A stretch of DNA of 64,000 nt from SKPT01 sp040905445 (GCA_040905445.1 JBBDRN010000020.1:295856-359855); one strand, 5' to 3'. Positions 42,208-53,948 are shown, counted from the first letter of the stretch. Program-made: numbers and translations. The notes: generated from the sequence alone by a model not told the origin.

Positions 42208-43512
42208 GTGAGTGAGTCCGCGGTTTCGCAGAATCGACCCGAAGCGACCGACGCTAACGTGGCCGGCTACTGCCGAGGCCTCGCCCAGCGGGCGGTTGTC
42301 GCGTCGCGGGCGCTGGCGGACGCGGCGGGAGCGGCCCGCGAGGCCGCGCTGCACGCGATCGCCGAGCGGATCGAAGCCTCGGCCGCATCGCTCAAGGAAG
42401 CCAACGGGCGCGACCTTACCGCCGCCCGCGAGGCGGGGCTCGGCGACGCGCTGCTGGATCGGCTGGCGCTGACGGATGAGCGGATCGCGGCGATGGCGGC
42501 CGGTGTGCGGCAGGTGGCGGCCCAGTCGGACCCGGTCGGCCGCGTCATCGAGGGCAAGGTGCTCGCCAACGGGATACGCCTGAGCAAGCTGCGCGTGCCG
42601 ATCGGCGTGGTGCTGATCATCTTCGAGAGCCGGCCCAACGTCACCGCCGACGCGGCCGCCCTGTGCATCCGCAGCGGCAACGCGACCATTCTCCGCGGCG
42701 GCAAGGAGGCGAAGCACTCCAACGCCGCCATCGCCGCCTGCGTGCGCCAGGGGCTCGAGCAGGCCGGGCTGCCCGCCGACGCCGTGCAGCTCGTGGAAAC
42801 GACGGATCGCGCAGCCGTGGGCGCCCTGCTGCAGCTTGAGGGGCTCATCGACCTGTGCATCCCGCGCGGCGGCGAGTCGCTCATCCGCGCGGTCGTCGAG
42901 CAGGCGCGCATCCCCGTCATCAAGCATTACACGGGCAACTGCCATCTCTACGTGGACGCGGCATGCGATGAGGCGATGGCGGTCGCCTTGGCCGTCAACG
43001 CCAAGACGCAGCGCACCGGCGTGTGCAACGCGGCGGAGACGCTGCTCGTGCACGCCGACGCCGCGGAGCGCGGCCTGCTCGCGACGCTGTGCGGCGAGCT
43101 GGCGCAGCGCGGCGTGGAGATCCGCGGCGACGCGGCCACGTGCGGGCTGTATCCGCAGGCCAAGCCCGCCGACGAGGCGGACTGGGCGACGGAGTACCTG
43201 GACAGCATCATCGCGGTGCGCGTCGTGGCGGGCCTGGACGAGGCGGTGGAGCACATCAACCGGTACGGCTCAAAGCACACGGACGCGATCGTGACCGAGC
43301 GGCTGGCCGCGGCCGACGCGTTCGTGCGACGGGTCGACTCGGCGAACGTGTTCGTCAACTGCTCGACACGCTTTTCGGACGGGTTCCAGTACGGCCTGGG
43401 CGCGGAGATCGGCATCAGCACGGACAAGCTGCACGCCCGCGGGCCGATGGGCGCGGATGATCTGACCACGTGCAAGTGGGTGGCGTACGGCAGCGGGCAG
43501 GTGCGCGGCTAG
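42208..43512 (+). CDS. proA: Glutamate-5-semialdehyde dehydrogenase (gamma-glutamyl phosphate reductase)
   Basis: NADPH-dependent reduction of gamma-glutamyl phosphate in proline synthesis. The 434-residue protein has VPIGVVLIIFESRPNVTADA, ILRGGKEAKHSN, IPVIKHYTGNCHLYVD, the catalytic Cys273 in AKTQRTGVCNAAETLL and C-terminal GLGAEIGISTDKLHARGPMG. GTG 42208 is chosen because GAGGAG lies 7 bases upstream; ATG 42166 would add 14 residues without a ribosome binding site. proB is not in the window. A long inverted repeat precedes the gene. Confidence 0.96.
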   Translation: MSESAVSQNRPEATDANVAGYCRGLAQRAVVASRALADAAGAAREAALHAIAERIEASAASLKEANGRDLTAAREAGLGDALLDRLALTDERIAAMAAGVRQVAAQSDPVGRVIEGKVLANGIRLSKLRVPIGVVLIIFESRPNVTADAAALCIRSGNATILRGGKEAKHSNAAIAACVRQGLEQAGLPADAVQLVETTDRAAVGALLQLEGLIDLCIPRGGESLIRAVVEQARIPVIKHYTGNCHLYVDAACDEAMAVALAVNAKTQRTGVCNAAETLLVHADAAERGLLATLCGELAQRGVEIRGDAATCGLYPQAKPADEADWATEYLDSIIAVRVVAGLDEAVEHINRYGSKHTDAIVTERLAAADAFVRRVDSANVFVNCSTRFSDGFQYGLGAEIGISTDKLHARGPMGADDLTTCKWVAYGSGQVRG

Positions 43513-43579
43513 GTGCCTCCGCGCGCCGTTGAGCACGGGCCGCATGCGTGTGCCCTGCCGGCGAGTGGCTGCGGTAGCC

Positions 43580-44929
43580 TCAGGCGGGCGCGGCTGCGGC
43601 GCGGCGGCGCATGGCGGGCCAGCGGCGGTAGGTCAGGGCGCGCCAGAGCCATTCCATCGGTCCATAGTTGTAGCGCCGCAGCCACAGCGGCGACCAGGTG
43701 AGCTGGGCGGCCCAGATGAGCAGAACGACCGCGAGCTGTCCGGTGCGTTCCACCTGGCCGAAGTAGCCCAGGCCGTGGCCGTAGAAGATGAAGGTGCAGA
43801 TGATCGTCTGCATGAGGTAGTTGGTCAGGGCCATGCGTCCGACTGCGGCGAGCGGGGTGCTCAGGCGGTGCCGCGCGGCGGCGCCCCCCCTGCTGCCCGG
43901 CTCTGCCTCATCGCGTGGCGGCACGGGTGGTGCTTCGACACCCACGGGCTGGGATCCTTCGGCTGCGCTCAGGTACTGGCGCGCGGGATTGACGGCCGTG
44001 GCGCGGGGCAACGCGAGCATGACGAGGCTGATCCACCCGAGGGCGACCAGGGGCGCGGCGAGATCGTTGATCGCCATCGCGATCCAGGCGCTGGCGCCGG
44101 CAAACCCGCGGGGGACGGCGACGAGCACGCCGAGGAGGGTCAGCGGCAGGCCGACGGCGACGGCGAGCAGGAGGAGCTGGCGGTAGGTCCAGTTGGACGC
44201 CTGGCCGGTGAGGATGTGCCACTTGTAGAGCGCCATGCCGATGAGCATCAGCCCGCCGGCGCCCCAGAGGAAGTAGAAGGCGAAGCCGAACGTCTGGATT
44301 TCGAGGCTGGTGGGAACACGCTCGCGCATCTGTTCAAGCCAGCCGCCCTGGTAGGCGGCGAGCTCCAGCTCCATCTCGCTGCCGGGGGAGATGGCCTGCG
44401 CGAACTCCGGGCTGGCGTAGGTAATGGCCAGCGCGAACAGCACCGACCATCCGATGGGGACGAGGTAGGCGACGATGCCCAGCGCGAGCTGCCACGCCGG
44501 CCGAAGGCGCCACATGAGGTAGACGACCATGCCACACAGGGCGTAGGTGACGAGGATGTCGCCGTACCAGAGCAGGTGGGCGTGGGCGAGGCCGATGACG
44601 AGCAGCCAGGCCATGCGTCGGTAGTGGACGGGGCCGGGCGAGGTGGTGCGCTGGGCGTGCCGCTGGGCCATGAGGACGATGCCGGCGCCGAAGAGCATGG
44701 CGAAGATGGCGATGAACTTGCCTTTGAAGAGGACCTGGCTGACGAGCCAGACGAGGAAGTTGAACCCGGTCAGGTCGCCCCACGCGTGGGGGTCGAAGTA
44801 GGCGGCCGAGGGCATGGAGAAGGATTGGATATTGACGACGAGGATGCCGAGGATCGCCAGGCCGCGCAGGACGTCGAGGGCGTCGATGCGTTGGGCGGGG
44901 GCGGTTGGGCCGGCGAGCTCGGTGGTCAT
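43580..44929 (-). CDS. DUF418-family polytopic membrane protein
   Basis: A 449-residue protein with about 9-10 transmembrane segments. It opens with RIDALDVLRGLAILGILVVN, a segment shared by DUF418 and heparan-acetyltransferase-like proteins. It has the DUF418 C-terminal block AVGRMALTNYLMQTIICTFI, QLTWSPLWLRRYNYGPMEWL and WRALTYRRWPAM. Members are often named YeiB-like and their function is unclear; a role in export or acyl transfer is only suggested. ATG 44929 is preferred over the frame-opening codon at 45094, which would add 55 residues read through the repeat element upstream. Confidence 0.88.
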   Translation of the reverse strand: MTTELAGPTAPAQRIDALDVLRGLAILGILVVNIQSFSMPSAAYFDPHAWGDLTGFNFLVWLVSQVLFKGKFIAIFAMLFGAGIVLMAQRHAQRTTSPGPVHYRRMAWLLVIGLAHAHLLWYGDILVTYALCGMVVYLMWRLRPAWQLALGIVAYLVPIGWSVLFALAITYASPEFAQAISPGSEMELELAAYQGGWLEQMRERVPTSLEIQTFGFAFYFLWGAGGLMLIGMALYKWHILTGQASNWTYRQLLLLAVAVGLPLTLLGVLVAVPRGFAGASAWIAMAINDLAAPLVALGWISLVMLALPRATAVNPARQYLSAAEGSQPVGVEAPPVPPRDEAEPGSRGGAAARHRLSTPLAAVGRMALTNYLMQTIICTFIFYGHGLGYFGQVERTGQLAVVLLIWAAQLTWSPLWLRRYNYGPMEWLWRALTYRRWPAMRRRAAAAPA

Positions 44930-45028
44930 GGCGTCCCCCGGATGGCGAGGTGGGGCAGAGAAAGTGTGGGCGATGATACCGGCGGCGGGGGCGGCGCGCG
45001 CCCGGGTTAGATCGCATCCCGTCGATTT

Positions 45029-45135
45029 GTAGCGGGTGCCACGGACAAGGCCGTCCTCGGCCTTGTCCGTGTTCGACGCGACCAGCACTGACAAGCTCCG
45101 AAGACTCCGCTTGTCAGTGGCACCTCACCCGCTAC
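45029..45135. repeat. Double-hairpin palindromic element, copy B
   Basis: Bounded by GTAGCGGGTG and CACCCGCTAC (exact inverted ends). Inside are CACGGACAAGGCCG facing CGGCCTTGTCCGTG (perfect) and CACTGACAAGC facing GCTTGTCAGTG (perfect). It lies between the DUF418 gene and rodA, both on the minus strand. This is the most complete copy and defines the element's ends. Confidence 0.9.
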
Positions 45136-45173
45136 GAATGGGTTGAAGGCGCGCTACCGGGGCGCGGGGCGTA

Positions 45174-46376
45174 TCAGGCGCGGGCGGGTTCGGCGGTGGC
45201 GCGGGTGTCGAACTCGAAGCTGGCGCGGGCGAGGGGTGTCGGCCTGCGGGAGGCGAAGTTGAGGATCAGGCCGACCATCGCGAAGGTGGCGACGAGGCTG
45301 GAGCCGCCGTAGGAGACGAAGGGAAGCGTCAAGCCAGTGACGGGCAGCAGGCCGACGGTGATGCCCATGTGAATGGCGGCTTGGGCGAAGATCATGGCGG
45401 CAAAGCCGACGCAGACGAGCTTGGCGAACGGGTCGCGTGATCGGCCGGCGACGGCGCAGGCGGAGAGGACGATGACGATGTAGAGGGCGATGACGATGCC
45501 GCAGCCGACGAGCCCCCAGCGGTTGGCGATGACGGCGAAGATCATGTCGTTGTGGGCTTCGGGCAGGTGGTTGAAGCGCAGCAGCGTGCGCGAGCGTTCT
45601 TCGCCGAGGCCCGTGACGCCGCCGGCGCCGACGAGCATGGTGGCGACGTGCTGCTGGTACGCGCCGCGGTCGCGGTGGCGTTCGGGCCAGAGCATGGCGG
45701 CGATGCGCGCCTCCTGGTGGGGGCGCAGGACGCGCATGGACTGCGGCGCGTCGAAGTAGACGAGGCTGACGTTGGCGCCGATGACGATAACGCCGACCGA
45801 GGCGAGCGCGCCGAGGTGGCGCAACCGCGCGCCCGCGGCGACGAGCATGGCGCCGACGGTGGGCAGGAAGATCATGGCGGTGCCCAGGTCGGGCTGCTTG
45901 ACGACGAGGGCGAGCGGGACCATCACGATGAGCCATGGCACGAGCAGGCCGCGCAGCGTGCGGTAGCTCTCGCGATAGCGCAGGTACCAGGCGAGCGCGA
46001 GCACGAGCGCGACCTTGGCGAGCTCGGAGGGCTGGGCGAGCATGAACTGGAGGTCGATCCAGCGTCGGGCGCCGTGAATGACGGGAACGATGGCGCGCGG
46101 CATGAACGGCAGCAGCAGGACGAGCAGCAGCGCGAGCGACGCGGCGGCGATGGCGTAGCTGGTCAAACCCAGCACGCGCGGATGGGGCAGGAAGCAGACG
46201 GCGGCGGCGACGAGGGCGATGGGTAGCCAGCGGATGCCCTGGGCGGCGGCGAGCTCGGGGGCGACGGTCGCGATGGCCATGATGCCGATGCCCACGAGCG
46301 CGAGGGCGGCGAGCAGACCCCACCAGCCGGGGTGGTAGTGCAGGAGGCGGCGCAGCTCGGTGGGGAGGGAAGGCAT
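45174..46376 (-). CDS. rodA: Rod-shape peptidoglycan polymerase RodA (SEDS family)
   Basis: SEDS-family glycosyltransferase, 400 residues with about 10 membrane segments. Diagnostic parts are GARRWIDLQFMLAQPSELAK, KQPDLGTAMIFLP, LRFNHLPEAHNDMIFAVIAN (the SEDS motif with EAHNDMIF) and LLPVTGLTLPFVSYGGSSLV. The pairing with mrdA immediately upstream on the same strand favours RodA over FtsW. The start ATG 46376 lies 22 bases after the mrdA stop, within the edge of an AT-rich repeat; no ribosome binding site is visible. The two proteins work as the elongation polymerase and transpeptidase. Confidence 0.93.
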   Translation of the reverse strand: MPSLPTELRRLLHYHPGWWGLLAALALVGIGIMAIATVAPELAAAQGIRWLPIALVAAAVCFLPHPRVLGLTSYAIAAASLALLLVLLLPFMPRAIVPVIHGARRWIDLQFMLAQPSELAKVALVLALAWYLRYRESYRTLRGLLVPWLIVMVPLALVVKQPDLGTAMIFLPTVGAMLVAAGARLRHLGALASVGVIVIGANVSLVYFDAPQSMRVLRPHQEARIAAMLWPERHRDRGAYQQHVATMLVGAGGVTGLGEERSRTLLRFNHLPEAHNDMIFAVIANRWGLVGCGIVIALYIVIVLSACAVAGRSRDPFAKLVCVGFAAMIFAQAAIHMGITVGLLPVTGLTLPFVSYGGSSLVATFAMVGLILNFASRRPTPLARASFEFDTRATAEPARA

Positions 46377-46380
46377 GGGT

Positions 46381-46466
46381 GAATTCAGAATTAGGAATTC
46401 AAAATTCAGAACTCAGAGAGGAGGCGTTTCCTGTTTCTGAATTTTGAATTTTGAATTCTGAATTTC
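46381..46466. repeat. AT-rich GAATTCAAAATTC palindromic repeat at the mrdA/rodA junction
   Basis: Arms at about 46381-46415 (GAATTCAGAATTAGGAATTC onward) and 46434-46466 (TTTCTGAATTTTGAATTTTG onward) are inverted. The unit is strikingly AT-rich against a very GC-rich background. It encodes the last ~22 residues and the stop codon of mrdA and takes up the leader of rodA. Confidence 0.8.
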
Positions 46467-48750
46467 GCATCTCCATGATCGCATGCATGATCTGGTTGGC
46501 GACCGGGGCGGCGGTGCGGCCGCCGCTGTCGCCGTGCTCGACGACGACGGCGACGACGTAGCGTGGACGGGGCTCGCCGTCGGGTTGGAGCAGGCCGATG
46601 AACCAGGCGTGATTGCCGCTGCGGATGACGGGGTCGCCGGCGCGGGGGATGCCGTCGTCGCTGGTGGGTCGGCGGGTGGGGGCGGTCTGGGCGGTGCCGG
46701 ACTTGCCGAGCACGTGGGCGCCCGGGACGTTGAAGATGGGCTGCCGGCCACGGCCGTCAGGCAGGCTGATGGAGTGGGCCGAGCCGATGGAGGCGTTCAC
46801 GGCGTCGTCGAGGCCCTGCATGATGACGTCGAGGGTGGCGGGGTCGAGGCCGAGATGGGCGGGCTTGCGGACGTCACCTTCCCCTGACCCCTCGTCCGAG
46901 GGAGGGGGATCGGAGGGGAGGGCGAGGCGTGGGGAGAGCAGCTCACCGCCGCGGGCGAGTGCGGCGTAGGCGGTGGCGCCTTGGAGGGGCGTCCAGGAGA
47001 CGGGCCCCTGACCGATGGCGAGCATGATCGGGTCGGTGCGGCCGAGGTCGTCGGAGGCCGGAACGTGGCCGGGCGTTTCCTCGGCGAGTCCGATGCCGGA
47101 GCGGCGGCCGAGGCCGAAGGCTTCGAGCCAGGCGGTGGTGCGGTGGGGTCCGAGGCGGTTGCCGAGCTCGTAGAAGTAGATGTTGCAACTGCGGGCGAGG
47201 GCCTCGGCGCCTGCGAGCGAGCCGTGGCCGCCGACGTTGTAGCTGTGGATCCAGCAGCGGAGCTCGTTGGGCCGGTCGGGGTAGTAGTGGCCGACGCAGT
47301 TGATGGTTTCATCGAGGCGGACGAGCTGCTCGCGCGAGGCGGCGGCGAGGGTCATGGCCTTGAGGGTCGAGCCCGGGTCATAGGGGCGCGACAGGGCGCG
47401 ATTGAGGTGGGGCATGCGCTCGGCGTCGCGCCAGACGGAGGCGGGGTCATCGAGGTGCTGCTGGCGGCTGTAGCCGGGGGCGGTGGCGGCGGCGAGGATG
47501 TCGCCGGTCTCGACGTCGAGGACGACGGCGCCGCCATAGAGCGGCTCGCCGAGGCGGGGCTTGGTCGTGTCCTCATCAGGGCCGGGCGGATCGTGCCAGG
47601 GTTGGACGCGCATGACGCCGAAGGCCGGGTCGAGAATGGCCTGGACGCGAGCCTGGAGCTGGATGTCGATGGTGAGGGTGACGTCGCGGCCGGCGACGGG
47701 CTCGATGCGCTGCTCGCGGCCGGTGTCGAGGTGCTGGACGACCTGGCCGCGCCGGCCGCGGAGGGTCTGCTCGTAGGCGCGTTCGATGCCGGTGCGGCCG
47801 ACGTGGTCGCCGTCGCGGTAGCCGGCGAGGTCGCGGTCCGGGCCGTGCGTGCGCAGGGGCCTGGGCTCGATGTCCTCGCGCCAGGCGGGGCGCATCATGC
47901 CGATGAGGTGGATGCCCACGCCGTCGACGGTGATGTCGATGGGCTCCTCGCTGCGCAGCGGCTCGGGGAGCGTGCTGCGATCGAGGGTGACGGTGATCGA
48001 CTCGTGGGGGTAGCGGCGGTGGCGCGGGCGGCGCAGCTCGACCTCGTCCCAGATGGCCAGCTCGTCGTCGCGGTCGGCGTCGGTGATGTGGCGGCGGACG
48101 GCGGCACGGACGTCGGGTGAGACATCATCGAGCACCGAGTGGGCCTGCCGCTGGGCAACGGTCGGTTGGACGGTCTCGGCGAACGGGACGGGCTGGTCGA
48201 GCTCGGCCTGGCGCCGGGCGTGCCAGTAGGCCCAGAGATAGTTCGCCTCGCGGTGGACGCGGGCGACGATGCGGTCGGCCCGTTCGGTCAGCTCGACCGG
48301 GGCGACGCCGGCGAGCTCGGCAAGGCGGGCCCAGAGCTGACGCCGCTGCTCCTCGTACGGCTCGCGGTGCGCGGCGATGAGGTCCTCGCGCTCCTCCTGG
48401 CTGAGCTCGCCCCAGCGGTCGCGGTGGGCGCGTGCGGCGGCGGCGAGGGCGCGGTCGTAGGCCCACTGCCCGGAGAGCACGCGGTAGCTGACCGCCACGT
48501 CGTAGGCGGGGGCGTCGACGGCAAGCTCCCGGCCGTGGCGATCGAGGATGCGCCCGCGGATGGTGGGGATGAGCTCGGTGTTGCGCAGGGCCCGCTCCGC
48601 CTCGGCGAGGCGGTGGACGCCGGCCTGCCCGGCACTCATGCGGGCGGCCTGAGCACCGACGGCGAGGGCGACGAGGCTGGCGAAGATGACCAGCAGCGCC
48701 AGGCGGCGATGAAACATGCTCGGGATCAGGCGGCGGAACAGGCGACGCAT
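46399..48750 (-). CDS. mrdA: Penicillin-binding protein 2 (elongation transpeptidase)
   Basis: Class B PBP of 783 residues: an N-terminal membrane anchor (LALLVIFASLVALAVGAQAA), a dimerisation region starting TIRGRILDRHGRELAVDAPA, and a transpeptidase domain. Active-site motifs are PYDPGSTLKAMT (Ser461, Lys464), RSCNIYFYELG (SxN) and LGKSGTAQT (KSGT, about 683). The N-terminal domain is enlarged by charged helices (HRDRWGELSQEEREDLIAAH). Two repeat-derived pieces are present: PPPSDEGSGEGD at about 613-625, and a C-terminal tail from about 762 (NSEFKIQNSETGNASS). ATG 48750 is chosen for the basic N-terminus, without a visible ribosome binding site. It is followed by rodA. Confidence 0.93.
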   Translation of the reverse strand: MRRLFRRLIPSMFHRRLALLVIFASLVALAVGAQAARMSAGQAGVHRLAEAERALRNTELIPTIRGRILDRHGRELAVDAPAYDVAVSYRVLSGQWAYDRALAAAARAHRDRWGELSQEEREDLIAAHREPYEEQRRQLWARLAELAGVAPVELTERADRIVARVHREANYLWAYWHARRQAELDQPVPFAETVQPTVAQRQAHSVLDDVSPDVRAAVRRHITDADRDDELAIWDEVELRRPRHRRYPHESITVTLDRSTLPEPLRSEEPIDITVDGVGIHLIGMMRPAWREDIEPRPLRTHGPDRDLAGYRDGDHVGRTGIERAYEQTLRGRRGQVVQHLDTGREQRIEPVAGRDVTLTIDIQLQARVQAILDPAFGVMRVQPWHDPPGPDEDTTKPRLGEPLYGGAVVLDVETGDILAAATAPGYSRQQHLDDPASVWRDAERMPHLNRALSRPYDPGSTLKAMTLAAASREQLVRLDETINCVGHYYPDRPNELRCWIHSYNVGGHGSLAGAEALARSCNIYFYELGNRLGPHRTTAWLEAFGLGRRSGIGLAEETPGHVPASDDLGRTDPIMLAIGQGPVSWTPLQGATAYAALARGGELLSPRLALPSDPPPSDEGSGEGDVRKPAHLGLDPATLDVIMQGLDDAVNASIGSAHSISLPDGRGRQPIFNVPGAHVLGKSGTAQTAPTRRPTSDDGIPRAGDPVIRSGNHAWFIGLLQPDGEPRPRYVVAVVVEHGDSGGRTAAPVANQIMHAIMEMRNSEFKIQNSETGNASSLSSEF
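46877..46910. repeat. CCCCTGACCCCTCGTCCGAGGGAGGGGGA repeat inside mrdA
   Basis: Second copy of the unit found in gluQ at 37543-37576, with two or three base changes. It is read in the mrdA frame as PPPSDEGSGEGD, in a loop region between the SxN and KSGT motifs. Confidence 0.75.
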
Positions 48751-48921
48751 GGGAGGACCACGGAGGCACCAGGGCACTGGGCAAGGCGAGCGGGGTGACG
48801 GGTGCCCGCGGCGTAACGGCGAACGGGCTGCGCGCACCGAAAACGCCACCCGCATGGCAGGCGCATAGGGTGGTTATCGGTCGGTCTGGGGGCCGGACTT
48901 CAACGGCGGTATGGGCGCGGT

Positions 48922-49323
48922 TCACGCGCTGTGGCGGGCGGCGGCGAGCAGCCCTCGGGCGCGTTCGACGTCGCGCTCCTGGCGGGCCGGATCACGGTCG
49001 CTGCCGGTGCGGGAGAGCACCTGCTTGAGGTTGGCCTCGGCCTGATCCTCGTCGAGGTCGGCAAGCGGGCGGGCCTCGTCGGTCAGGACGGCGAGCTCGT
49101 TGCCCCGCATCTGGGCGAAGCCGCCGCCGACGAAGTAGCGCTGGCGCTGGCCGGAGGCGAGTTCGAGGTCCATGACGCCGTAGCCGAGGCGGGCCAGCAG
49201 CGGGGCGCGGTCGCGGAGGAGGCCGATCTGCCCGTCCCAGGCGGGGATGCTGACGTGGCGGACTTCCTGCTCGAGGAGCTGCTCTTCGGGGGTGATGACG
49301 GTGCAGACGAAGTTGCCGGGCAC
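48922..49323 (-). CDS. atpC: F-type ATP synthase epsilon subunit
   Basis: A 133-residue rotor-stalk subunit. FVCTVITPEEQLLEQEVRHV, SIPAWDGQIGLLRDRAPLLA and FVGGGFAQMRGNELAVLTDE form the N-terminal beta-barrel; a helical C-terminus follows (DEDQAEANLKQVLSRTG). The start is GTG 49323 with AAGGAG about 9 bases upstream. atpC usually follows atpD; here it is flanked by uvrA and mrdA, so it is separated from the rest of the ATP synthase genes, none of which are in the window. Confidence 0.93.
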   Translation of the reverse strand: MPGNFVCTVITPEEQLLEQEVRHVSIPAWDGQIGLLRDRAPLLARLGYGVMDLELASGQRQRYFVGGGFAQMRGNELAVLTDEARPLADLDEDQAEANLKQVLSRTGSDRDPARQERDVERARGLLAAARHSA

Positions 49324-49390
49324 GGGTGGGGCTCCTTGGGTGAGACAGGGATGTTATCGCGCCGGCGGCGGGGCTGCCAGCGGGGGGGGA

Positions 49391-49572
49391 GTTCGCGCAG
49401 GGGACGCGGAGAGCGCAGAGGGCGCGGAGGCGGTAGGGGTGGGTGGAGCGAGGCGAGCCCATCGTGGGGGGTGCCGAGGGCGGGATCGCATGGCCTTCGC
49501 TTGGTGGGTTGCGCTTCGCTTGCCCCCCTGCTCTGCGACCTCTGCGCTCTCCGCGGCCTCTGCGCGAACTTC
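49391..49572. repeat. CTCTGCGCTCTCCGCGG-type inverted repeat between uvrA and atpC
   Basis: The left arm begins GTTCGCGCAGGGGACGCGGA (49391) and continues GAGCGCAGAG. The right arm, at about 49530-49572, is CTCTGCGACCTCTGCGCTCT followed by CCGCGGCCTCTGCGCGAAC. The arms are inverted and about 40 bases long. It fills the 253-base gap between uvrA and atpC. No other copy was seen in the window. Confidence 0.75.
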
Positions 49573-49576
49573 CGCC

Positions 49577-52654
<3,078 letters not shown>

Positions 52655-52740
52655 GAGACAGATATTCTAGGCGCGAGGGCAGACTCAGGCGGACGCCGAC
52701 CCCCCTGCTCACCGGCAGAGGGGCGGAGCCCGTCGCGTGC

Positions 52741-53655
52741 TCAGGCTTCGCGGTAGAACGGCTGAGACCAGGCGCGCTTGATGCCCGAAACGGCTTCGAC
52801 GCGGAAGTAGCTGGGGTCGCCGGTAATGGGCCAGATCAGCTCGTGGCCGGCCTGCTGGTGGAGCACCGCGCCGCCCGGGCCGATGACCTGGACCTGCTGC
52901 GTGCGGCCATCCGCCTCGACGCGGAGCGTGCCACCCGCCAGCTCGATGCGGCGGAAGCTGGGATAGGTGCTGGCGTAAAACGCGCCGGCCTTGAGCTGGT
53001 CGACGATCAGTCGCCAAGTGGGCTCGGCGTCCTCCGGGACCTGCACCTGCACCCAGCCGTGGCCGGGCGAAACGTAGTCGCAGTGGAAGTCGTCGTTGGC
53101 GACGGCCCAGAGGCGATGGCCGGCGGTCAGCAGCTCGTCCCAGAGGGCGACGTTGCGGGTTTCGTCGGTGCCGCGGCCCTCGCGCAGGCCGTTGTAGATC
53201 TCGACGGCGTGGAGGGGTTCGGCGCCGGCGCGGATGTTTTCGTCGCCGTGGGCATATTCCTGCGGATGGCAGCCGAAGACGAAGCCGCCGGCATCGCGCA
53301 GGGCCTGGGCGCGAGCGGCGTAGCCGTCGCCGTTGCGTGATGGGGAGGTGGTGGTGGCGGGGGCGGGGGTGGGGGTGGAAGTGACGTCGTGGACGCCGAT
53401 CTCGATCATGTGGTCCGTGCCGCCGTTTTCCTCGCCGGGGACGATGACGAGGCCGGCCTGCTGCTGCCAGTGGGCGATCTGGCCCGGGGGATGCGTGCGG
53501 TTGTGGTCGGTGATCGCGAGAAAGTCGTAACCCAGCCCGGCGTACATGCGGCCGCTCTCAGCGAGGTCCATAAAGCGCCCGCAGCAGGTGTGGGCGTGGA
53601 GGTTGCCACGGAGGAAGCGGGTGGAGGTGGAGTAGGGGCTTTGGTAGCGCGGCAC
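52741..53655 (-). CDS. PHP-domain metal-dependent phosphoesterase-like protein
   Basis: A 304-residue protein of the PHP superfamily. Metal-binding motifs are GNLHAHTCCGRF (HxH), FLAITDHNRT, PGEENGG, GCHPQEYAHGD and VANDDFHCDY. A short Thr/Pro/Ala linker (TSTPTPAPATTTSPS) is inserted near residue 95. The C-terminal ~90 residues are beta-rich. There is no signal peptide. Its substrate is unknown; it resembles CehA/McbA-type PHP proteins. The only plausible start is GTG 53655, without a ribosome binding site; an AT-rich repeat lies just upstream. It follows rpsR by 50 bases. Confidence 0.82.
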   Translation of the reverse strand: MPRYQSPYSTSTRFLRGNLHAHTCCGRFMDLAESGRMYAGLGYDFLAITDHNRTHPPGQIAHWQQQAGLVIVPGEENGGTDHMIEIGVHDVTSTPTPAPATTTSPSRNGDGYAARAQALRDAGGFVFGCHPQEYAHGDENIRAGAEPLHAVEIYNGLREGRGTDETRNVALWDELLTAGHRLWAVANDDFHCDYVSPGHGWVQVQVPEDAEPTWRLIVDQLKAGAFYASTYPSFRRIELAGGTLRVEADGRTQQVQVIGPGGAVLHQQAGHELIWPITGDPSYFRVEAVSGIKRAWSQPFYREA

Positions 53656-53661
53656 GGGGGA

Positions 53662-53685
53662 GATTTCGAATTTCGGATTTCGAAG
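53662..53685. repeat. Short TTTCGAATTTCGGATTTCGAA repeat
   Basis: GATTTCGAATTTCGGATTTC followed by GAAG, in the 50-base spacer between rpsR and the PHP gene. The 7-base unit is the one that forms the arms of the purL insert at 31217-31328. Confidence 0.65.
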
Positions 53686-53705
53686 TGGTGCGACCCGGCG
53701 GGGGC

Positions 53706-53948
53706 TTACAGCGTGGCGCTGGTGTAGGGCAGCAGGCCCATGTAGCGGGCGCGTTTGACGGCCTGGGCGACGGTGCGCTGCTCGCGGGCGGAGAGGCCGG
53801 TCTTCTTGCGGCTCTGGATCTTGCCGTTGGGGGTCATGAAGCGGCGCAGCTCGTCGGGCTGGCGGTAGTCGACATGCATGACGCCGGTGCTGGTCTTGAA
53901 GCTGATCTGGGCCTCGCCGCCGGGACTGAAGCGTTTGAATTCTGCCAT
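53706..53948 (-). CDS. rpsR: 30S ribosomal protein S18
   Basis: An 80-residue ribosomal protein. The conserved block is MTPNGKIQSRKKTGLSAREQ followed by RTVAQAVKRARYMGLLPY. The N-terminal part (VMHVDYRQPDELRRF) is short and lacks cysteines. ATG 53948 has GGAG about 9 bases upstream. Divergent from rpmA, with well-formed promoters for both in the 222-base gap. rpsF and rplI, its frequent neighbours, are not adjacent. Confidence 0.94.
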   Translation of the reverse strand: MAEFKRFSPGGEAQISFKTSTGVMHVDYRQPDELRRFMTPNGKIQSRKKTGLSAREQRTVAQAVKRARYMGLLPYTSATL

